A stretch of 64,000 bases of DNA from Croceivirga lutea (GTDB lineage: Bacteria; Bacteroidota; Bacteroidia; Flavobacteriales; Flavobacteriaceae): the NCBI RefSeq assembly GCF_014235875.1, contig NZ_JACJUK010000007.1, positions 1-64,000 of the forward strand, written 5' to 3'. Of the stretch, positions 53,758 to 63,654 are shown one piece after another; the stretch's first letter is position 1; every line of letters begins with the position of its first letter. A model generated the notes under the pieces. It was not told where the DNA came from, did not search any database, and saw only the letters and a program-made list of their open reading frames with translations. Both the position numbers and the translations under genes were made by a program.

Positions 53758-55206
53758 ATGCGAACACTATTACTTGCTACCAGCCTAACACTTGCCACTA
53801 TTGGAACCACATTGGCACAGAGTTCTGGTGATTGTAGAACTGCAATACCGGTCTGTGCAGACGCACCTATTGAATCATTTGTAAATGGTTCAGGTGATAT
53901 TGATGATTTTGACCCTGAAACCGTAAGAGAAACAGGTTGCCTCGAAAAAGGTAGCGTGAGTTCTGCCAATATTGAAAATGCCACTTCTTGGTACGTTTTT
54001 AGAGCTGGTACAGATGGTCAAATTGGTTTTGATATTGAAGCGCTGCCTGTTAATACTGGAGACCCTGTAACTGCTGAATTTGATTTTGCGGTCTACGGCC
54101 CTTTTGACCAAACCTTAGGAGATAATTTTTGTACTCAAATAGGTGGAGCAACTGTTGAACCAATTCGATGTAATTACGAAGTAAATACTACACCATTTAC
54201 CGGTTTGGGGGTAAATCCGCAGAGTGGGCAAGAGGGAGCACCAAATGTAACAGGTAGTCAAAACACATATGATGAATATCTAGATGTTATTGCTGGTGAG
54301 GTATATTATCTCTTTATCAATAATTTTAACACAAACTTTAATGGTGACCCAGAGCCGTTTCGTTTAACCTTTACTGGTTCATCTGTTGATGAAGACCAAA
54401 ACACCGCACTAGATTGTACACTTAGAGATGAGTTTTTAGGTTTTGATATTGTAGCATGTGAGGGAGACCCAGATATTGTTTTAAGCGCTCAAAATTCACC
54501 TGCAGGACCAAATATTAGTAGTGTTACTTGGGAGGTAGACTCTGATGATGATGGTACTAGAGATGCTGTACTAGCTAGTGGACCAGGAGAAACCGAATAC
54601 ACTGTAACAAGTCCAAATTCTGGTAGATACCATGTAACCATTTTAACCACCTTTGGGGAAACCATAACAGATGATATTCTAATTACATTTTATGGAGTTC
54701 CACAATTAAATGAAGTTGTGGTTATTGATGATTTCATTAATAGTGACCAAACAGACCCCTACAATATTAGAATTGATGTACTGGGTGATGGTGAATATGA
54801 ATATGCTATTAATAACGGCGAGTTTCAAGACGACCCTACCTTTTTAGATGTGCCACCAGGAATTAATACTGTAATTATAAATGATAAAAATGGGTGTGGT
54901 ACAACCGAACCTATTGAGTTTTTGGTTGTTGGTTTCCCTAAGTTTTTTACTCCTAATGGTGATGCATTTAATAATTTTTGGCAAGTAAAAGGTATTGAGG
55001 AACTTATAAATCCGAGTGTGTATATTTTTGACCGCTATGGTAAATTGCTAAAACAATTAGATGAAACATCAACCGGTTGGGATGGTACATTTAATGGTAG
55101 AGATATGCCTTCTTCTGATTATTGGTTTCGTTTAGATTACGAGCGTAATGAACAAGACTTGGTTGTAGCAAAAACGGTGAGAAGACACTTTTCTTTAAAA
55201 CGATAA
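53758..55206 (+). CDS. T9SS type B sorting domain surface protein (paralogue 2)
   Basis: 482 residues, signal peptide (GTTLAQS). Shares the N-terminal DCRTAIPVCADAP domain, the YYLFINNFN strand and the C-terminal type B signal (FFTPNGDAFNNFWQVKG, YIFDRYGKLLKQL, HFSLKR) with paralogue 1, but lacks one middle domain, hence the shorter length. The two tandem genes are separated by 108 bp with a promoter of their own for this copy. Followed by a terminator. Confidence 0.9.
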   Translation: MRTLLLATSLTLATIGTTLAQSSGDCRTAIPVCADAPIESFVNGSGDIDDFDPETVRETGCLEKGSVSSANIENATSWYVFRAGTDGQIGFDIEALPVNTGDPVTAEFDFAVYGPFDQTLGDNFCTQIGGATVEPIRCNYEVNTTPFTGLGVNPQSGQEGAPNVTGSQNTYDEYLDVIAGEVYYLFINNFNTNFNGDPEPFRLTFTGSSVDEDQNTALDCTLRDEFLGFDIVACEGDPDIVLSAQNSPAGPNISSVTWEVDSDDDGTRDAVLASGPGETEYTVTSPNSGRYHVTILTTFGETITDDILITFYGVPQLNEVVVIDDFINSDQTDPYNIRIDVLGDGEYEYAINNGEFQDDPTFLDVPPGINTVIINDKNGCGTTEPIEFLVVGFPKFFTPNGDAFNNFWQVKGIEELINPSVYIFDRYGKLLKQLDETSTGWDGTFNGRDMPSSDYWFRLDYERNEQDLVVAKTVRRHFSLKR

Positions 55207-55231
55207 AAGACCAGCAAAACTGGTCTTTTAA
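55205..55231 (+). terminator. Terminator after the T9SS cargo genes
   Basis: AAAAGACCAG-CAAAA-CTGGTCTTTT. It also faces the convergent barrel gene. Confidence 0.88.
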
Positions 55232-55253
55232 TAGCTAATTTTTAAATTCTATT

Positions 55254-56759
55254 TTAGAATTTTACCGTATAGGTTAAACTCACATTAGAATTGGTTCTTA
55301 AAACATCAGCTGCATTGCCAATAATTTCAGAATCAAAAAATAATTCGTTTACATCTTGTTCAGTTCTACTGTATGCTAGGTCTAATCTGCTTGGTCCAAA
55401 ATCATATCCAAAACCTGCAGAAAAGCCTTCTAAGTCGCCCATTATAGCTAAATTTTCATAAGGACTTTCTTCATAACGATAACCACCCCGAAGACTCACA
55501 TTATCAATTCTATATTCTCCACCAATTCTATAACTATTCACAGCTTTTAAAGTAGACGAAATAAAATCGTTTTCATCAGCAAAAGCGGGGTCAGAAGTTG
55601 GTCTTAATTCTAATTGACTAAAATCTTGATACCCGTAATCAAAACTTAATAGCCCTTGAGGTCCAAAAACAATAGCTGCGCTACCGGTTAGTTTACCAGG
55701 TGTTTTAATAGTATATCTAGGAAAAAGATTTACAATATTTAAATCTATAAAACCCAATTCGTTGGTAATAGGGGCATTGGTGTTTATACGTTGAGAAAAG
55801 TCATCTTCTAAGCGATACCAAGTTGGAGATTGATAGGTAGCTCCTAATCTAATGTTATGATTCAATTTTGCTATACTACCCAATGCAAAAGAGAATCCAT
55901 TACCTTCAGTATGCAAAAAATTATCAAAGGTGGTATTTTGAATTGAACTGTCTTCTAGATAGCCTGTTTCGTTGATTGAAGTAAACTTTTCATAGAGAAT
56001 AGTATGAAAATTCAGTGAGGCTCCAAAAAATAAATTCTCTTCATATTGTCCAGAAAAATTTAGTGTCATTTTGCTATTATAGCCGTTAGTTTGTTGAATG
56101 TAATCTTGATTAACAGCATTATAACTTGCGTTAGAAATATAAGTAGTGTTGTCGTTTGTGTCTTCTGTTGGAGAGATTATTCCGGCCTGATAACCTAAAA
56201 ATGCTTGTTGATCTACAAAACCCAAACTAGAACCAATATCTAAATAGGCATCTTCTATAAATTCACCATCTTGTATTTGTATTGGCCCAAATGGTACACC
56301 GTTAGCATAATTTAAAAAGTAATTATCTAATCCTTGATTAGTGTTACCAATAGCTCTGAACTCATTGTCAAAGCTTCTAGCCAAATCGTAATTTACAGCT
56401 AGCGCAATCTTTTTCCACGGACCACTCTTTGATTTAAAAACTAGTACACCACCAAGTTGATTTAACTCTAAATTGTTTACTGAGGTGGTGGTCAGTGAGC
56501 TTCCAAAGAAAGTGTCATTATTGGTATTATAATTAGCTCCTGATACAGAAAACTGACTGTAGTTAAAAACTGCAGAACCAGCAGGGTTCGCATGCAGGGC
56601 AGACAAGTCACCACCCAAAGCTCCAAAAGCACCAGACATACCTTGGTATCTTGCCGTACCATTAATATCTTCTAGACTATACCTAAGAGCGTCGTTTATA
56701 TTTTGAGCGGTAACAAAACTACATGCCAAGCCCAATATGAAAAATAGTGTTCTTTTCAT
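55254..56759 (-). CDS. OmpP1/FadL-like outer-membrane protein
   Basis: 501 residues, signal peptide (FVTAQN). NINDALRYSLEDINGTARYQGMSGAFGALGGDLSALHANPAGSA is the FadL/TodX-type N-terminus with the NPAG motif, followed by a large barrel (GATYQSPTWYRLEDDF, SFDYGYQDFSQLELRP) ending YTVKF. FadL proteins import hydrophobic compounds such as fatty acids. It lies 33 bp after the Trp-rich lipoprotein gene on the same strand, so probably co-transcribed. Substrate unproven. Confidence 0.88.
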   Translation of the reverse strand: MKRTLFFILGLACSFVTAQNINDALRYSLEDINGTARYQGMSGAFGALGGDLSALHANPAGSAVFNYSQFSVSGANYNTNNDTFFGSSLTTTSVNNLELNQLGGVLVFKSKSGPWKKIALAVNYDLARSFDNEFRAIGNTNQGLDNYFLNYANGVPFGPIQIQDGEFIEDAYLDIGSSLGFVDQQAFLGYQAGIISPTEDTNDNTTYISNASYNAVNQDYIQQTNGYNSKMTLNFSGQYEENLFFGASLNFHTILYEKFTSINETGYLEDSSIQNTTFDNFLHTEGNGFSFALGSIAKLNHNIRLGATYQSPTWYRLEDDFSQRINTNAPITNELGFIDLNIVNLFPRYTIKTPGKLTGSAAIVFGPQGLLSFDYGYQDFSQLELRPTSDPAFADENDFISSTLKAVNSYRIGGEYRIDNVSLRGGYRYEESPYENLAIMGDLEGFSAGFGYDFGPSRLDLAYSRTEQDVNELFFDSEIIGNAADVLRTNSNVSLTYTVKF

Positions 56760-56792
56760 AGCAATTAATTTTTATTCGAATTTGATTGATTT

Positions 56793-58163
56793 TTAATTTC
56801 TGCGGCCACTACTACTTCTTCCACCGCTACTTCTACCTCCAGAACTACGTCCAGAACTTGAGCTTCTACCTACACTAGAACTTCTAGAAGAGCTTCCGCT
56901 AGAACCTCTATAAGAGCTGCTGCTAGAGCGAGTTGAAGATGAAGATGACCTTCTGTAACTTGAGCTTCTTGGTGCACTGCTTCGAGAGCTACGGTAAGAA
57001 TTACTTCTAGAGGTACTGCTTCTAGAACTTCCATAACTACTTCTAGGCATGGTACTACGAGAACTTCTGTACGAACTACTTCTAGGTGTAGAATTTCTAG
57101 AAGACCCGTAAGAAGAATTGTTTCGTGTGCCAGAAGAGTAACTTCTATTATATCCACTTCTTGGTGTAGCGCTATAAGATCTATTAGAACGTGTAATTCC
57201 GCTGTATCTAGGAACAGTACGCGTACTTCTACTGCTTCTAAACTGACTATTTCTAGCTGCAGAGGCACTTAAATTACTTCGAGATGATGTTGACCTATTG
57301 TATCTAGATGAGGTTCCAGTTCTATATCTAGACGAGCTTCTGTTTGTTACAGCGGAAGACCTGTTTACCGCTGACCTTGACCTTGAGCTTGCTGTATTTA
57401 AATTAGAACGTCCTCTGTTATACCTAGTATTTTGAGCAACAGGGTTTCTGTAATAACGTCTGTTATTGTTGAAAGCATAGTTGTTATAATAGCGGTTGTT
57501 CCATCCATTATTCCAGCCCCAGTTGTTCCAACCCCAGTTGTTCCAGCCCCAGCCAGCATTCCAGCCCCAGCCCCAGTTGTTCCAGCCCAAGCCGTATCTC
57601 CAAGGTCTATTCCAGCCCCAGTTATTCCAACCCCAGCCAGCGTTCCAACCCCAACCAGTATTCCAAGCATTCCAGCCCCAGCCGTTCCAACCTGCATTCC
57701 ATAGCCATGGATTATTCCAACCCCAACCAGCGTTCCAACCCCAGCCGTTATCATATATATTTATATTAACGTTTGAAGGATTATCACCCCAGCCTGGATT
57801 TCCTTCATAGGTATTATTGTAAGCAAAATAATCAGTTTGTTCGCCTAAAGGAATAGAGTCGTTAACCACATCACTATAATAATCGTCAACGTCTGTAAAA
57901 ATCTCGCTATCTAAAATTTCATCATATTGATTGGCTTTTTGACCAAAATAATCACCATACTTGTCTTGTTCAACAGTTCTATTTTGAACCGCTTCAGCAT
58001 TTCTTTTTTCGACAGACACTGTACGGTTTGCCTGACTGTAAATACCATCATCATCGTAATATGATGCTTGTTGGTAAGAACCACAAGAAGTAATAGCTAA
58101 TGCTAAGCCAAGAAAGCTGGCTAGCTTAAAAATTTTGTTTTGGCGGGGTAATATAGCTTTCAT
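56793..58163 (-). CDS. Low-complexity lipoprotein: Trp/Asn/Gly-rich block then Ser/Arg-rich tail
   Basis: 456 residues from the ATG at 58163 (the frame extends to a TTG eight codons earlier). Lipobox ITSCGS with Cys27. Then an acidic region to about residue 130, a block of about 85 residues made of GWGWN units with about 28 tryptophans (residues 139-225), an Asn/Tyr/Arg segment, and a tail of over 200 residues dominated by Ser and Arg. No known domain recognised. Basic tail plus aromatic block suggests binding to polyanionic surface polymers or self-assembly; this is a guess. Upstream partner of the FadL-like barrel in one transcription unit. Confidence 0.75.
   Translation of the reverse strand: MKAILPRQNKIFKLASFLGLALAITSCGSYQQASYYDDDGIYSQANRTVSVEKRNAEAVQNRTVEQDKYGDYFGQKANQYDEILDSEIFTDVDDYYSDVVNDSIPLGEQTDYFAYNNTYEGNPGWGDNPSNVNINIYDNGWGWNAGWGWNNPWLWNAGWNGWGWNAWNTGWGWNAGWGWNNWGWNRPWRYGLGWNNWGWGWNAGWGWNNWGWNNWGWNNGWNNRYYNNYAFNNNRRYYRNPVAQNTRYNRGRSNLNTASSRSRSAVNRSSAVTNRSSSRYRTGTSSRYNRSTSSRSNLSASAARNSQFRSSRSTRTVPRYSGITRSNRSYSATPRSGYNRSYSSGTRNNSSYGSSRNSTPRSSSYRSSRSTMPRSSYGSSRSSTSRSNSYRSSRSSAPRSSSYRRSSSSSTRSSSSSYRGSSGSSSRSSSVGRSSSSGRSSGGRSSGGRSSSGRRN
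57498..57752 (-). repeat. Coding repeat array encoding GWGWN/NWGWN units
   Basis: On the plus strand short units such as CCAGCCCCAGTTGTTCCA recur at 15- to 18-bp steps, all in register with the minus-strand frame. Slippage-prone and probably length-variable between strains. Confidence 0.8.
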
Positions 58164-58261
58164 TTGAAACAATTTTTTATTCAACAATTTAAAAATATGG
58201 TTAGCTTTGACCTTTTATTTTACGTTAAAATAGTCACAAGTTTTGTGCCAAACTTTCATAA

Positions 58262-59737
58262 ATGGGTAAAAATCTAACGAGTAGAGCAGAAGACTATTCA
58301 AAATGGTATAATGAATTGGTTGTCAAGGCAGACCTTGCAGAAAATTCAGGAGTAAGAGGTTGTATGGTAATTAAACCCTATGGTTTTGCTATCTGGGAAA
58401 AAATGCAGGCTGGTTTAGACAAAATGTTTAAAGATACTGGGCATCAGAATGCGTATTTCCCACTTTTTATTCCAAAATCATATTTGAGTAAAGAGGCAAG
58501 TCATGTAGAGGGTTTTGCAAAAGAATGTGCTGTGGTTACGCATTATCGTCTTAAGAATGCAGAAGATGGTAGTGGTATTGTAGTTGATGAAAATGCCAAG
58601 CTAGAAGAGGAGTTAATTGTTAGGCCAACCTCAGAAACAATTATTTGGGATACGTACCGAAAGTGGATACAATCTTACAGAGATTTACCCCTTTTAATAA
58701 ATCAATGGGCTAATGTAGTTCGATGGGAGATGCGTACACGTCTTTTTTTAAGAACAGCTGAATTTTTATGGCAAGAAGGGCATACTGCGCATGCAACCAA
58801 AGATGAAGCAATGGCAGAAGCCAAACAAATGATGAATGTGTATGCCGAGTTTGCTGAAGAGCATATGGCAGTGCCAGTAATAAGAGGGGTAAAAACAGAA
58901 AGTGAGCGTTTTGCAGGAGCTGAGGAAACTTTTTGTATTGAAGCCTTAATGCAAGATGGTAAGGCTTTGCAAGCAGGAACATCACATTACTTAGGTCAAA
59001 ATTTTGCAAAAGCATTTGATGTAAAATTTGCAAATAAAGAAGGAAAGCAAGAATATGTTTGGGCAACTTCTTGGGGTGTTTCAACACGTTTAATAGGTGC
59101 CTTAATAATGACGCATAGTGATGATAATGGTTTGGTGTTACCACCTAAATTGGCTCCTATACAAGTGGTTATTGTACCAATTTATAAAGGAATGGAGCAA
59201 TTAGAAGCTATTTCTGAAAAAATTAATCCGTTAGTAAAAGAATTGCAAAAAAAGGGTGTTTCAGTAAAGTTTGATAATAGAGATACACATAAACCAGGCT
59301 TTAAGTTTAACGAGTACGAACTTAAAGGTGTTCCTGTTAGACTAGCAATTGGTAAAAGAGACCTAGAAAACGGAACTATTGAAATTGCTAGAAGAGATAC
59401 TTTAGAAAAAGAATCTATAGCCTTTGATGATGTGGTGACAAAAATTGAAGGACTTTTAGTGGATATTCAGAACAATATTTACAAAAAGGCATTTGATTAT
59501 AGAGAAGCCAACATAACACCAGTTGACACCTATGAAGAGTTTAAAGAGGTATTGGAAGAAAAAGGTGGTTTTGTATCAGCACACTGGGATGGTACCATAG
59601 AAACAGAAGACAAAATAAAGGAAGAAACCAAAGCAACAATTAGGTGCATTCCTTTAAATGTTGAAAAAGAAGAAGGTAAGTGTATTGTAACCGGTAAACC
59701 TTCAGCAAATAGAGTGTTGTTTGCTAAGGCGTACTAG
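58262..59737 (+). CDS. proS: Prolyl-tRNA synthetase (short, archaeal/eukaryal-like type)
   Basis: 491 residues, without the editing insertion of the long bacterial type. Charges tRNA-Pro. Class II motifs: [33 protein letters not shown], motif 2 [27 protein letters not shown], and motif 3 [15 protein letters not shown]; an anticodon-binding domain and a C-terminal segment follow. Short ProS of this kind is normal in Bacteroidota. Divergent from the Trp-rich lipoprotein. Confidence 0.97.
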   Translation: MGKNLTSRAEDYSKWYNELVVKADLAENSGVRGCMVIKPYGFAIWEKMQAGLDKMFKDTGHQNAYFPLFIPKSYLSKEASHVEGFAKECAVVTHYRLKNAEDGSGIVVDENAKLEEELIVRPTSETIIWDTYRKWIQSYRDLPLLINQWANVVRWEMRTRLFLRTAEFLWQEGHTAHATKDEAMAEAKQMMNVYAEFAEEHMAVPVIRGVKTESERFAGAEETFCIEALMQDGKALQAGTSHYLGQNFAKAFDVKFANKEGKQEYVWATSWGVSTRLIGALIMTHSDDNGLVLPPKLAPIQVVIVPIYKGMEQLEAISEKINPLVKELQKKGVSVKFDNRDTHKPGFKFNEYELKGVPVRLAIGKRDLENGTIEIARRDTLEKESIAFDDVVTKIEGLLVDIQNNIYKKAFDYREANITPVDTYEEFKEVLEEKGGFVSAHWDGTIETEDKIKEETKATIRCIPLNVEKEEGKCIVTGKPSANRVLFAKAY

Positions 59738-59764
59738 GAAAGAATAAATTTTTTTTCAAGGCAT

Positions 59765-59794
59765 TTGCAATACTTAAAAATAGTTGTATTTTTG
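59765..59794 (+). promoter_or_regulatory. Promoter of the tRNA-Glu genes
   Basis: TTG at 59765-59767, a 19-bp spacer and TATTTTTG at 59787-59794: the full Bacteroidetes consensus. The first tRNA starts 38 bp later. Confidence 0.75.
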
Positions 59795-59832
59795 CATCCG
59801 CAAATTATGCAACGTACGTTCATTTAGCTTAT

Positions 59833-59904
59833 GGCCCGTTCGTCTAGGGGTTAGGACGCCAGGTTTTCATCCTGGTAACAGGGGTTCGATTCCCCTACGG
59901 GCTA
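59833..59904 (+). tRNA. tRNA-Glu (UUC), copy 1
   Basis: 72 nt. Acceptor GGCCCGT pairs with ACGGGCT (first pair G-U), anticodon stem CCAGG/CCTGG with loop TTTTCAT giving anticodon TTC, T arm AGGGGTTCGATTCCCCT. CCA is not encoded. Confidence 0.97.
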
Positions 59905-59998
59905 CAAACTAATTGTGAAAGTTAGAATTTAAAGTTTTTAATGAAGGCTTTTAAGAAACTTTAAACTATAAATTCTAAGTTTTACGTTTAAAAATAAT

Positions 59999-60070
59999 GG
60001 CCCGTTCGTCTAGGGGTTAGGACGCCAGGTTTTCATCCTGGTAACAGGGGTTCGATTCCCCTACGGGCTA
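59999..60070 (+). tRNA. tRNA-Glu (UUC), copy 2
   Basis: Identical in all 72 positions to copy 1, 166 bp further on. The 94-bp spacer holds no gene. Probably transcribed with copy 1 and perhaps rpsT. Confidence 0.97.
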
Positions 60071-60134
60071 CAAAAGGTTAATACGGTTTTTGAAAATCAA
60101 TTCAAAATCCAAACAAAAAATAGAAACAGAAAAA

Positions 60135-60386
60135 ATGGCGAATCACAAGTCAGCATTAAAAAGAATTAGAAGAAACGAAGCAGTACGTTTACGTAATAGA
60201 TATCAGCACAAAACTGTGCGTAATGCAATTAAGAAATTACGTAATGAAGAAGATAAAAAAGAAGCTGAGACTTTATTACCAACTGTAGTTGGTATGATTG
60301 ATAAATTAGCCAAGAAGAACATTATTCATAAAAACAAAGCTGCTAACTTAAAAAGTAAGTTAGCGAGCAAAGTTGCTGCTATGTAA
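60135..60386 (+). CDS. rpsT: 30S ribosomal protein S20
   Basis: 83 residues from the ATG at 60135 ([16 protein letters not shown]); the frame is open 15 codons further but S20 starts here. Basic, three-helix protein binding 16S rRNA in the small subunit. [17 protein letters not shown] and the C-terminal [16 protein letters not shown] are conserved. 64 bp after tRNA-Glu copy 2, so likely in the same transcript. Followed by a terminator. Confidence 0.97.
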   Translation: MANHKSALKRIRRNEAVRLRNRYQHKTVRNAIKKLRNEEDKKEAETLLPTVVGMIDKLAKKNIIHKNKAANLKSKLASKVAAM

Positions 60387-60407
60387 TTCTGTTTTTAAAA
60401 AATTTTG

Positions 60408-60441
60408 AGCCCTAATTGCTTCGCAGTTAGGGCTTTTTTTT
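60408..60441 (+). terminator. Intrinsic terminator after rpsT
   Basis: AGCCCTAATTGC-TTC-GCAGTTAGGGCT with one T-G pair and eight T. Confidence 0.93.
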
Positions 60442-60517
60442 GGTCTTATTTCAAGATTTGAAAATAAAAATGTTGTAAAATCCTACAAAATAGTTGTGTA
60501 GGGCTGTAAGAGTGAAA

Positions 60518-60546
60518 TTGAATTATAACGATTCACTTTAATTTTG
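60518..60546 (+). promoter_or_regulatory. Promoter of the large membrane protein gene
   Basis: TTG at 60518-60520, an 18-bp spacer, TAATTTTG at 60539-60546. It contains the TTG that would be read as an upstream start, so the ATG at 60562 is preferred. Confidence 0.65.
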
Positions 60547-60561
60547 CGTTCTATTATAGCA

Positions 60562-63500
60562 ATGCGAATAAAAACAAATAAATATCTAGTAATTGCGCTC
60601 ATATTGGCGTTAATTTTTCATGGTGCCGGAGTATTCTTCACCATAGAAAAAACATATGATGCGCTAATTCACTTATTTTTTGCTGACCATTATGCAAAAA
60701 GTTGGTGGAACCCGTGGGAGCCAAGATGGTATACTGGGTTTAGTGTAATGACGTATCCACCATTAGTACACCAACTAATTGGTTTGTTTTCTTATATAGG
60801 TGGCCTAAAGTTTGGTTTGTTCGTCTGTAGCTTTGTAGCTATTATTCTATTTACCACAGGTGCCTATCGTTATGGTAAAATGATGACGGGTAATAGAGAT
60901 ATTGCAGGCTTTACGGCACTAATAGCAGTTTTTTCTTCATCTTTTATTGAAACGCTTCATGTTTTTGGACAACTCCCCAGCCTATTTGGTGTGTCTATGT
61001 TAATGCATGCAATGCCCGAAGTGTATAAATACATTAGCACAGGTAAGGTAAAACATTACATAGCCTGTATGTCTATGATGGCGTTTACCATAACTTCTCA
61101 CCATGTTACCCCTCTTTTTGGAATGGTGTTTTTTATTCTGCCATTAATGGGTACAGTAGTTATGGATTATGCCTCCGAAATAGCTGGCAGTTTTAAAGCC
61201 GTTCGTTTAAAACATTTTATGGAGGCATTGAAACCTTGTTTACCAAGAATTGTAATATTTGGGTTATCTGTAGTTTTTTGCCTTATTGTTTTAATACTAC
61301 CTTATTGGATAACTACTATGAAGGAACCTATTACACAGGTGCCAATTCCGCATGGTTCAAGAGATAGTTTTTTAGAAGTTACCTCTTCCGGATTAGCTTT
61401 TTTTATAATTCCGTGGGGTTTTTTAATGTTTATTTTTCCGTATTTATTCTACAGATTTTTTTCTAAACGATACATATTTTTTGGACTCTCTTTTGCCATG
61501 CTTGCATTGCTAGGTACTGGTGGAACAACCCCTTTACCAGAAATGATTTTAGGCTCTAATGCATTTAATATTTTAACCCTTGACCGTTTTACACTTTGGG
61601 GTTCTATTATGGCCTTACCTATATACGGTGAGTTTTTATACCGTTTTGCGCATACAGATTTTAAGGAGCTAATACAACGTAAGCTGGGTAATGTTGCGCA
61701 TAGAGCATTAGGTGGAATTGTGGCATTTCTAATCATTTTTAACGCGGTATCCATCATTAATCTGGGGTATTTTAAACCGCTGCAACCGCAGAAAATAAAT
61801 ATGCTGCCAATTATAAATTTTTTATCTGCAGACGAGCATTACAAATGGCGGTATATGACCCTAGGATTTGGAGACCAAATGGCGTGGCTTTCTGCAAACA
61901 CTCACGCCATGCAAATAGATGGAAACTACCATTCTGCTAGAAGGTTACCAGAACTTACCACTAGAGCGGTAGAACGCTTAGAAAACGCCAAATTTTTAGG
62001 GGTAGAAGGTTTAGGCTCACTTCAGCAGTTTTTAACAGTACCTAATAAATACAACATTAAATTTATTTTCTCTAATGATAAGTTTTACGACCCTATACTT
62101 TATTTCTGTGGTTGGGAACGTATTAAACCATTAGCTAATGGCATTGCAGTATGGCAAAGGCTCGGGGTACAACCCATACCAGATATTAAACCTTATAAAG
62201 ATTATCCTAGATGGCAACGGATTATGTGGGGTACCATACCCGTAGCCACAGTGTTAATTGCCTTATTTGTAAATATTAGAATTATAATTATTTCAGCGTT
62301 AAAGCTTAGACCAGTAGACTCAAATCCATATGATAAATTTAAAATGGTACCCAAAAGTTTTAAACCCAAACTTGGTTTGCTTCTTGGGGGTTGGTTTGTA
62401 TTCACAACCGGGATGATTCTCTTTGGTATTTACCTGTTTTTTATACAGAGTCAAGAACAAATTTCACCTGAGAATGTAATCTTAGCTTACCATGACGATT
62501 TAGATTTTAAACGCTTTAAAAAAGCACATTCTTACTATGACCCAGATTACGGTAAAACATTTGACCAGTTTATGTTAGAAACATCTGTTAGTGATGGTTT
62601 ATTGAGTTCTTACGGTAAATTAAATGCGGTAGATTTTGAAATATTTGAACGCACTAAAAATCATGCTAAAGCAAAGGTGTTTACAGAATATATTACCCCA
62701 TTAACCTATGTAAAAGACACCGCGGTTGTTGAACTTAATAAAAAGAAAGACAACAAATGGTATATTGTTCCAGAGGTCTTTGATGTTGATATACCAAACG
62801 ATCAATTGTTTAGTATTGGAGAACCTAAGTATAAAAATCACGGTAGGCGAAGAGTTACTACGCAACAAACCTTTCATGAAGATATTGTACCCCAACCCGT
62901 AGTGGAAATTTTAGAGGCAAAGATGGTAGAGAATGATAATCAATTCTACATCATTGGAAGAGTTCAGAATATAGACAATTTGCCTGCTGATTTAGATTTG
63001 AAATCCACCATTTACACGGCTGATTTTAAGGAGATAGGGGTATACAATGCTCAGAATACTATAAAACACAAACTTTTGCCCAAAGAGGTTTCAGCTTTTA
63101 AAATTCATTTTGAGGCTGTTGCATGGCAGAAAATTAAAGATAGTATGCCTCAAGTATTTGAACCAGATACATTTACCCCAATGATTTGGGAAGATGTACC
63201 TGCTGTTTTTGACCTTCAGGCTTCGGCTAACCAAACAAGTCAAGATTTGTATAGAGAAATTGGCGTAAATGATTTAAACATTCAAGGTGATGTTATTACG
63301 GGCTATCTTTATAATTATGGAATTTCAGATGTTACCATACCGCAGCTTTTAGTGTCTTATTATAACGATAATAATGAGCTGGTATGGGTAGAAGATGTTG
63401 TAGTTATGGTAGCCACACGGCCTCAACGTAAGAGTCCGTTTGAATTCAGACTTAAAAAATTTGATTGTCATTACACCTATCCACAAAAAGAAGATAACTG

Positions 63501-63654
63501 GTTTGTTAATGGCCTACCTAATGATGATATCAAACAAAAATACCTTGCACACCGCAAAGATTCTCTCTTTTATACTGACTTAATTCCGGTTAACGGAGAT
63601 ATCTATTCAAAAATAAAAATTGAAGTCAATAACTATATAGGTTCACCAGATTAA
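60562..63654 (+). CDS. Large polytopic membrane protein with C-terminal extracytoplasmic domains
   Basis: 1030 residues from the ATG at 60562. The first 410 residues have about ten hydrophobic helices, opening with LVIALILALIFHGAGVFF and including WEPRWYTGFSVMTYPPLVHQL, which resembles the 6-pyruvoyl-tetrahydropterin synthase-related membrane domain. A loop, two more TMs (about 545-570 and 605-635), then an NTF2/DUF4878-like segment (AYHDDLDFKRFKKAHSYYDP) and two FxLYD-like beta domains follow. Role unknown; it could be an envelope glycan or lipid factor. The next gene begins in the overlap TAATG, so they are coupled. Confidence 0.75.
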   Translation: MRIKTNKYLVIALILALIFHGAGVFFTIEKTYDALIHLFFADHYAKSWWNPWEPRWYTGFSVMTYPPLVHQLIGLFSYIGGLKFGLFVCSFVAIILFTTGAYRYGKMMTGNRDIAGFTALIAVFSSSFIETLHVFGQLPSLFGVSMLMHAMPEVYKYISTGKVKHYIACMSMMAFTITSHHVTPLFGMVFFILPLMGTVVMDYASEIAGSFKAVRLKHFMEALKPCLPRIVIFGLSVVFCLIVLILPYWITTMKEPITQVPIPHGSRDSFLEVTSSGLAFFIIPWGFLMFIFPYLFYRFFSKRYIFFGLSFAMLALLGTGGTTPLPEMILGSNAFNILTLDRFTLWGSIMALPIYGEFLYRFAHTDFKELIQRKLGNVAHRALGGIVAFLIIFNAVSIINLGYFKPLQPQKINMLPIINFLSADEHYKWRYMTLGFGDQMAWLSANTHAMQIDGNYHSARRLPELTTRAVERLENAKFLGVEGLGSLQQFLTVPNKYNIKFIFSNDKFYDPILYFCGWERIKPLANGIAVWQRLGVQPIPDIKPYKDYPRWQRIMWGTIPVATVLIALFVNIRIIIISALKLRPVDSNPYDKFKMVPKSFKPKLGLLLGGWFVFTTGMILFGIYLFFIQSQEQISPENVILAYHDDLDFKRFKKAHSYYDPDYGKTFDQFMLETSVSDGLLSSYGKLNAVDFEIFERTKNHAKAKVFTEYITPLTYVKDTAVVELNKKKDNKWYIVPEVFDVDIPNDQLFSIGEPKYKNHGRRRVTTQQTFHEDIVPQPVVEILEAKMVENDNQFYIIGRVQNIDNLPADLDLKSTIYTADFKEIGVYNAQNTIKHKLLPKEVSAFKIHFEAVAWQKIKDSMPQVFEPDTFTPMIWEDVPAVFDLQASANQTSQDLYREIGVNDLNIQGDVITGYLYNYGISDVTIPQLLVSYYNDNNELVWVEDVVVMVATRPQRKSPFEFRLKKFDCHYTYPQKEDNWFVNGLPNDDIKQKYLAHRKDSLFYTDLIPVNGDIYSKIKIEVNNYIGSPD

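Noticed and set aside
57498-57752. Regular short repeats that could suggest a CRISPR array
   Set aside because: Units are 15-18 bp without unique spacers and stay in one coding frame; no cas genes are present.
57398-57810. Long open frames rich in Pro/Val, Pro/Gln or Gly/Ile opposite to or shifted from the Trp-rich gene
   Set aside because: These are shifted readings of the GWGWN-coding repeats. The minus-strand frame with a lipobox signal peptide and 456 residues is the coherent one.
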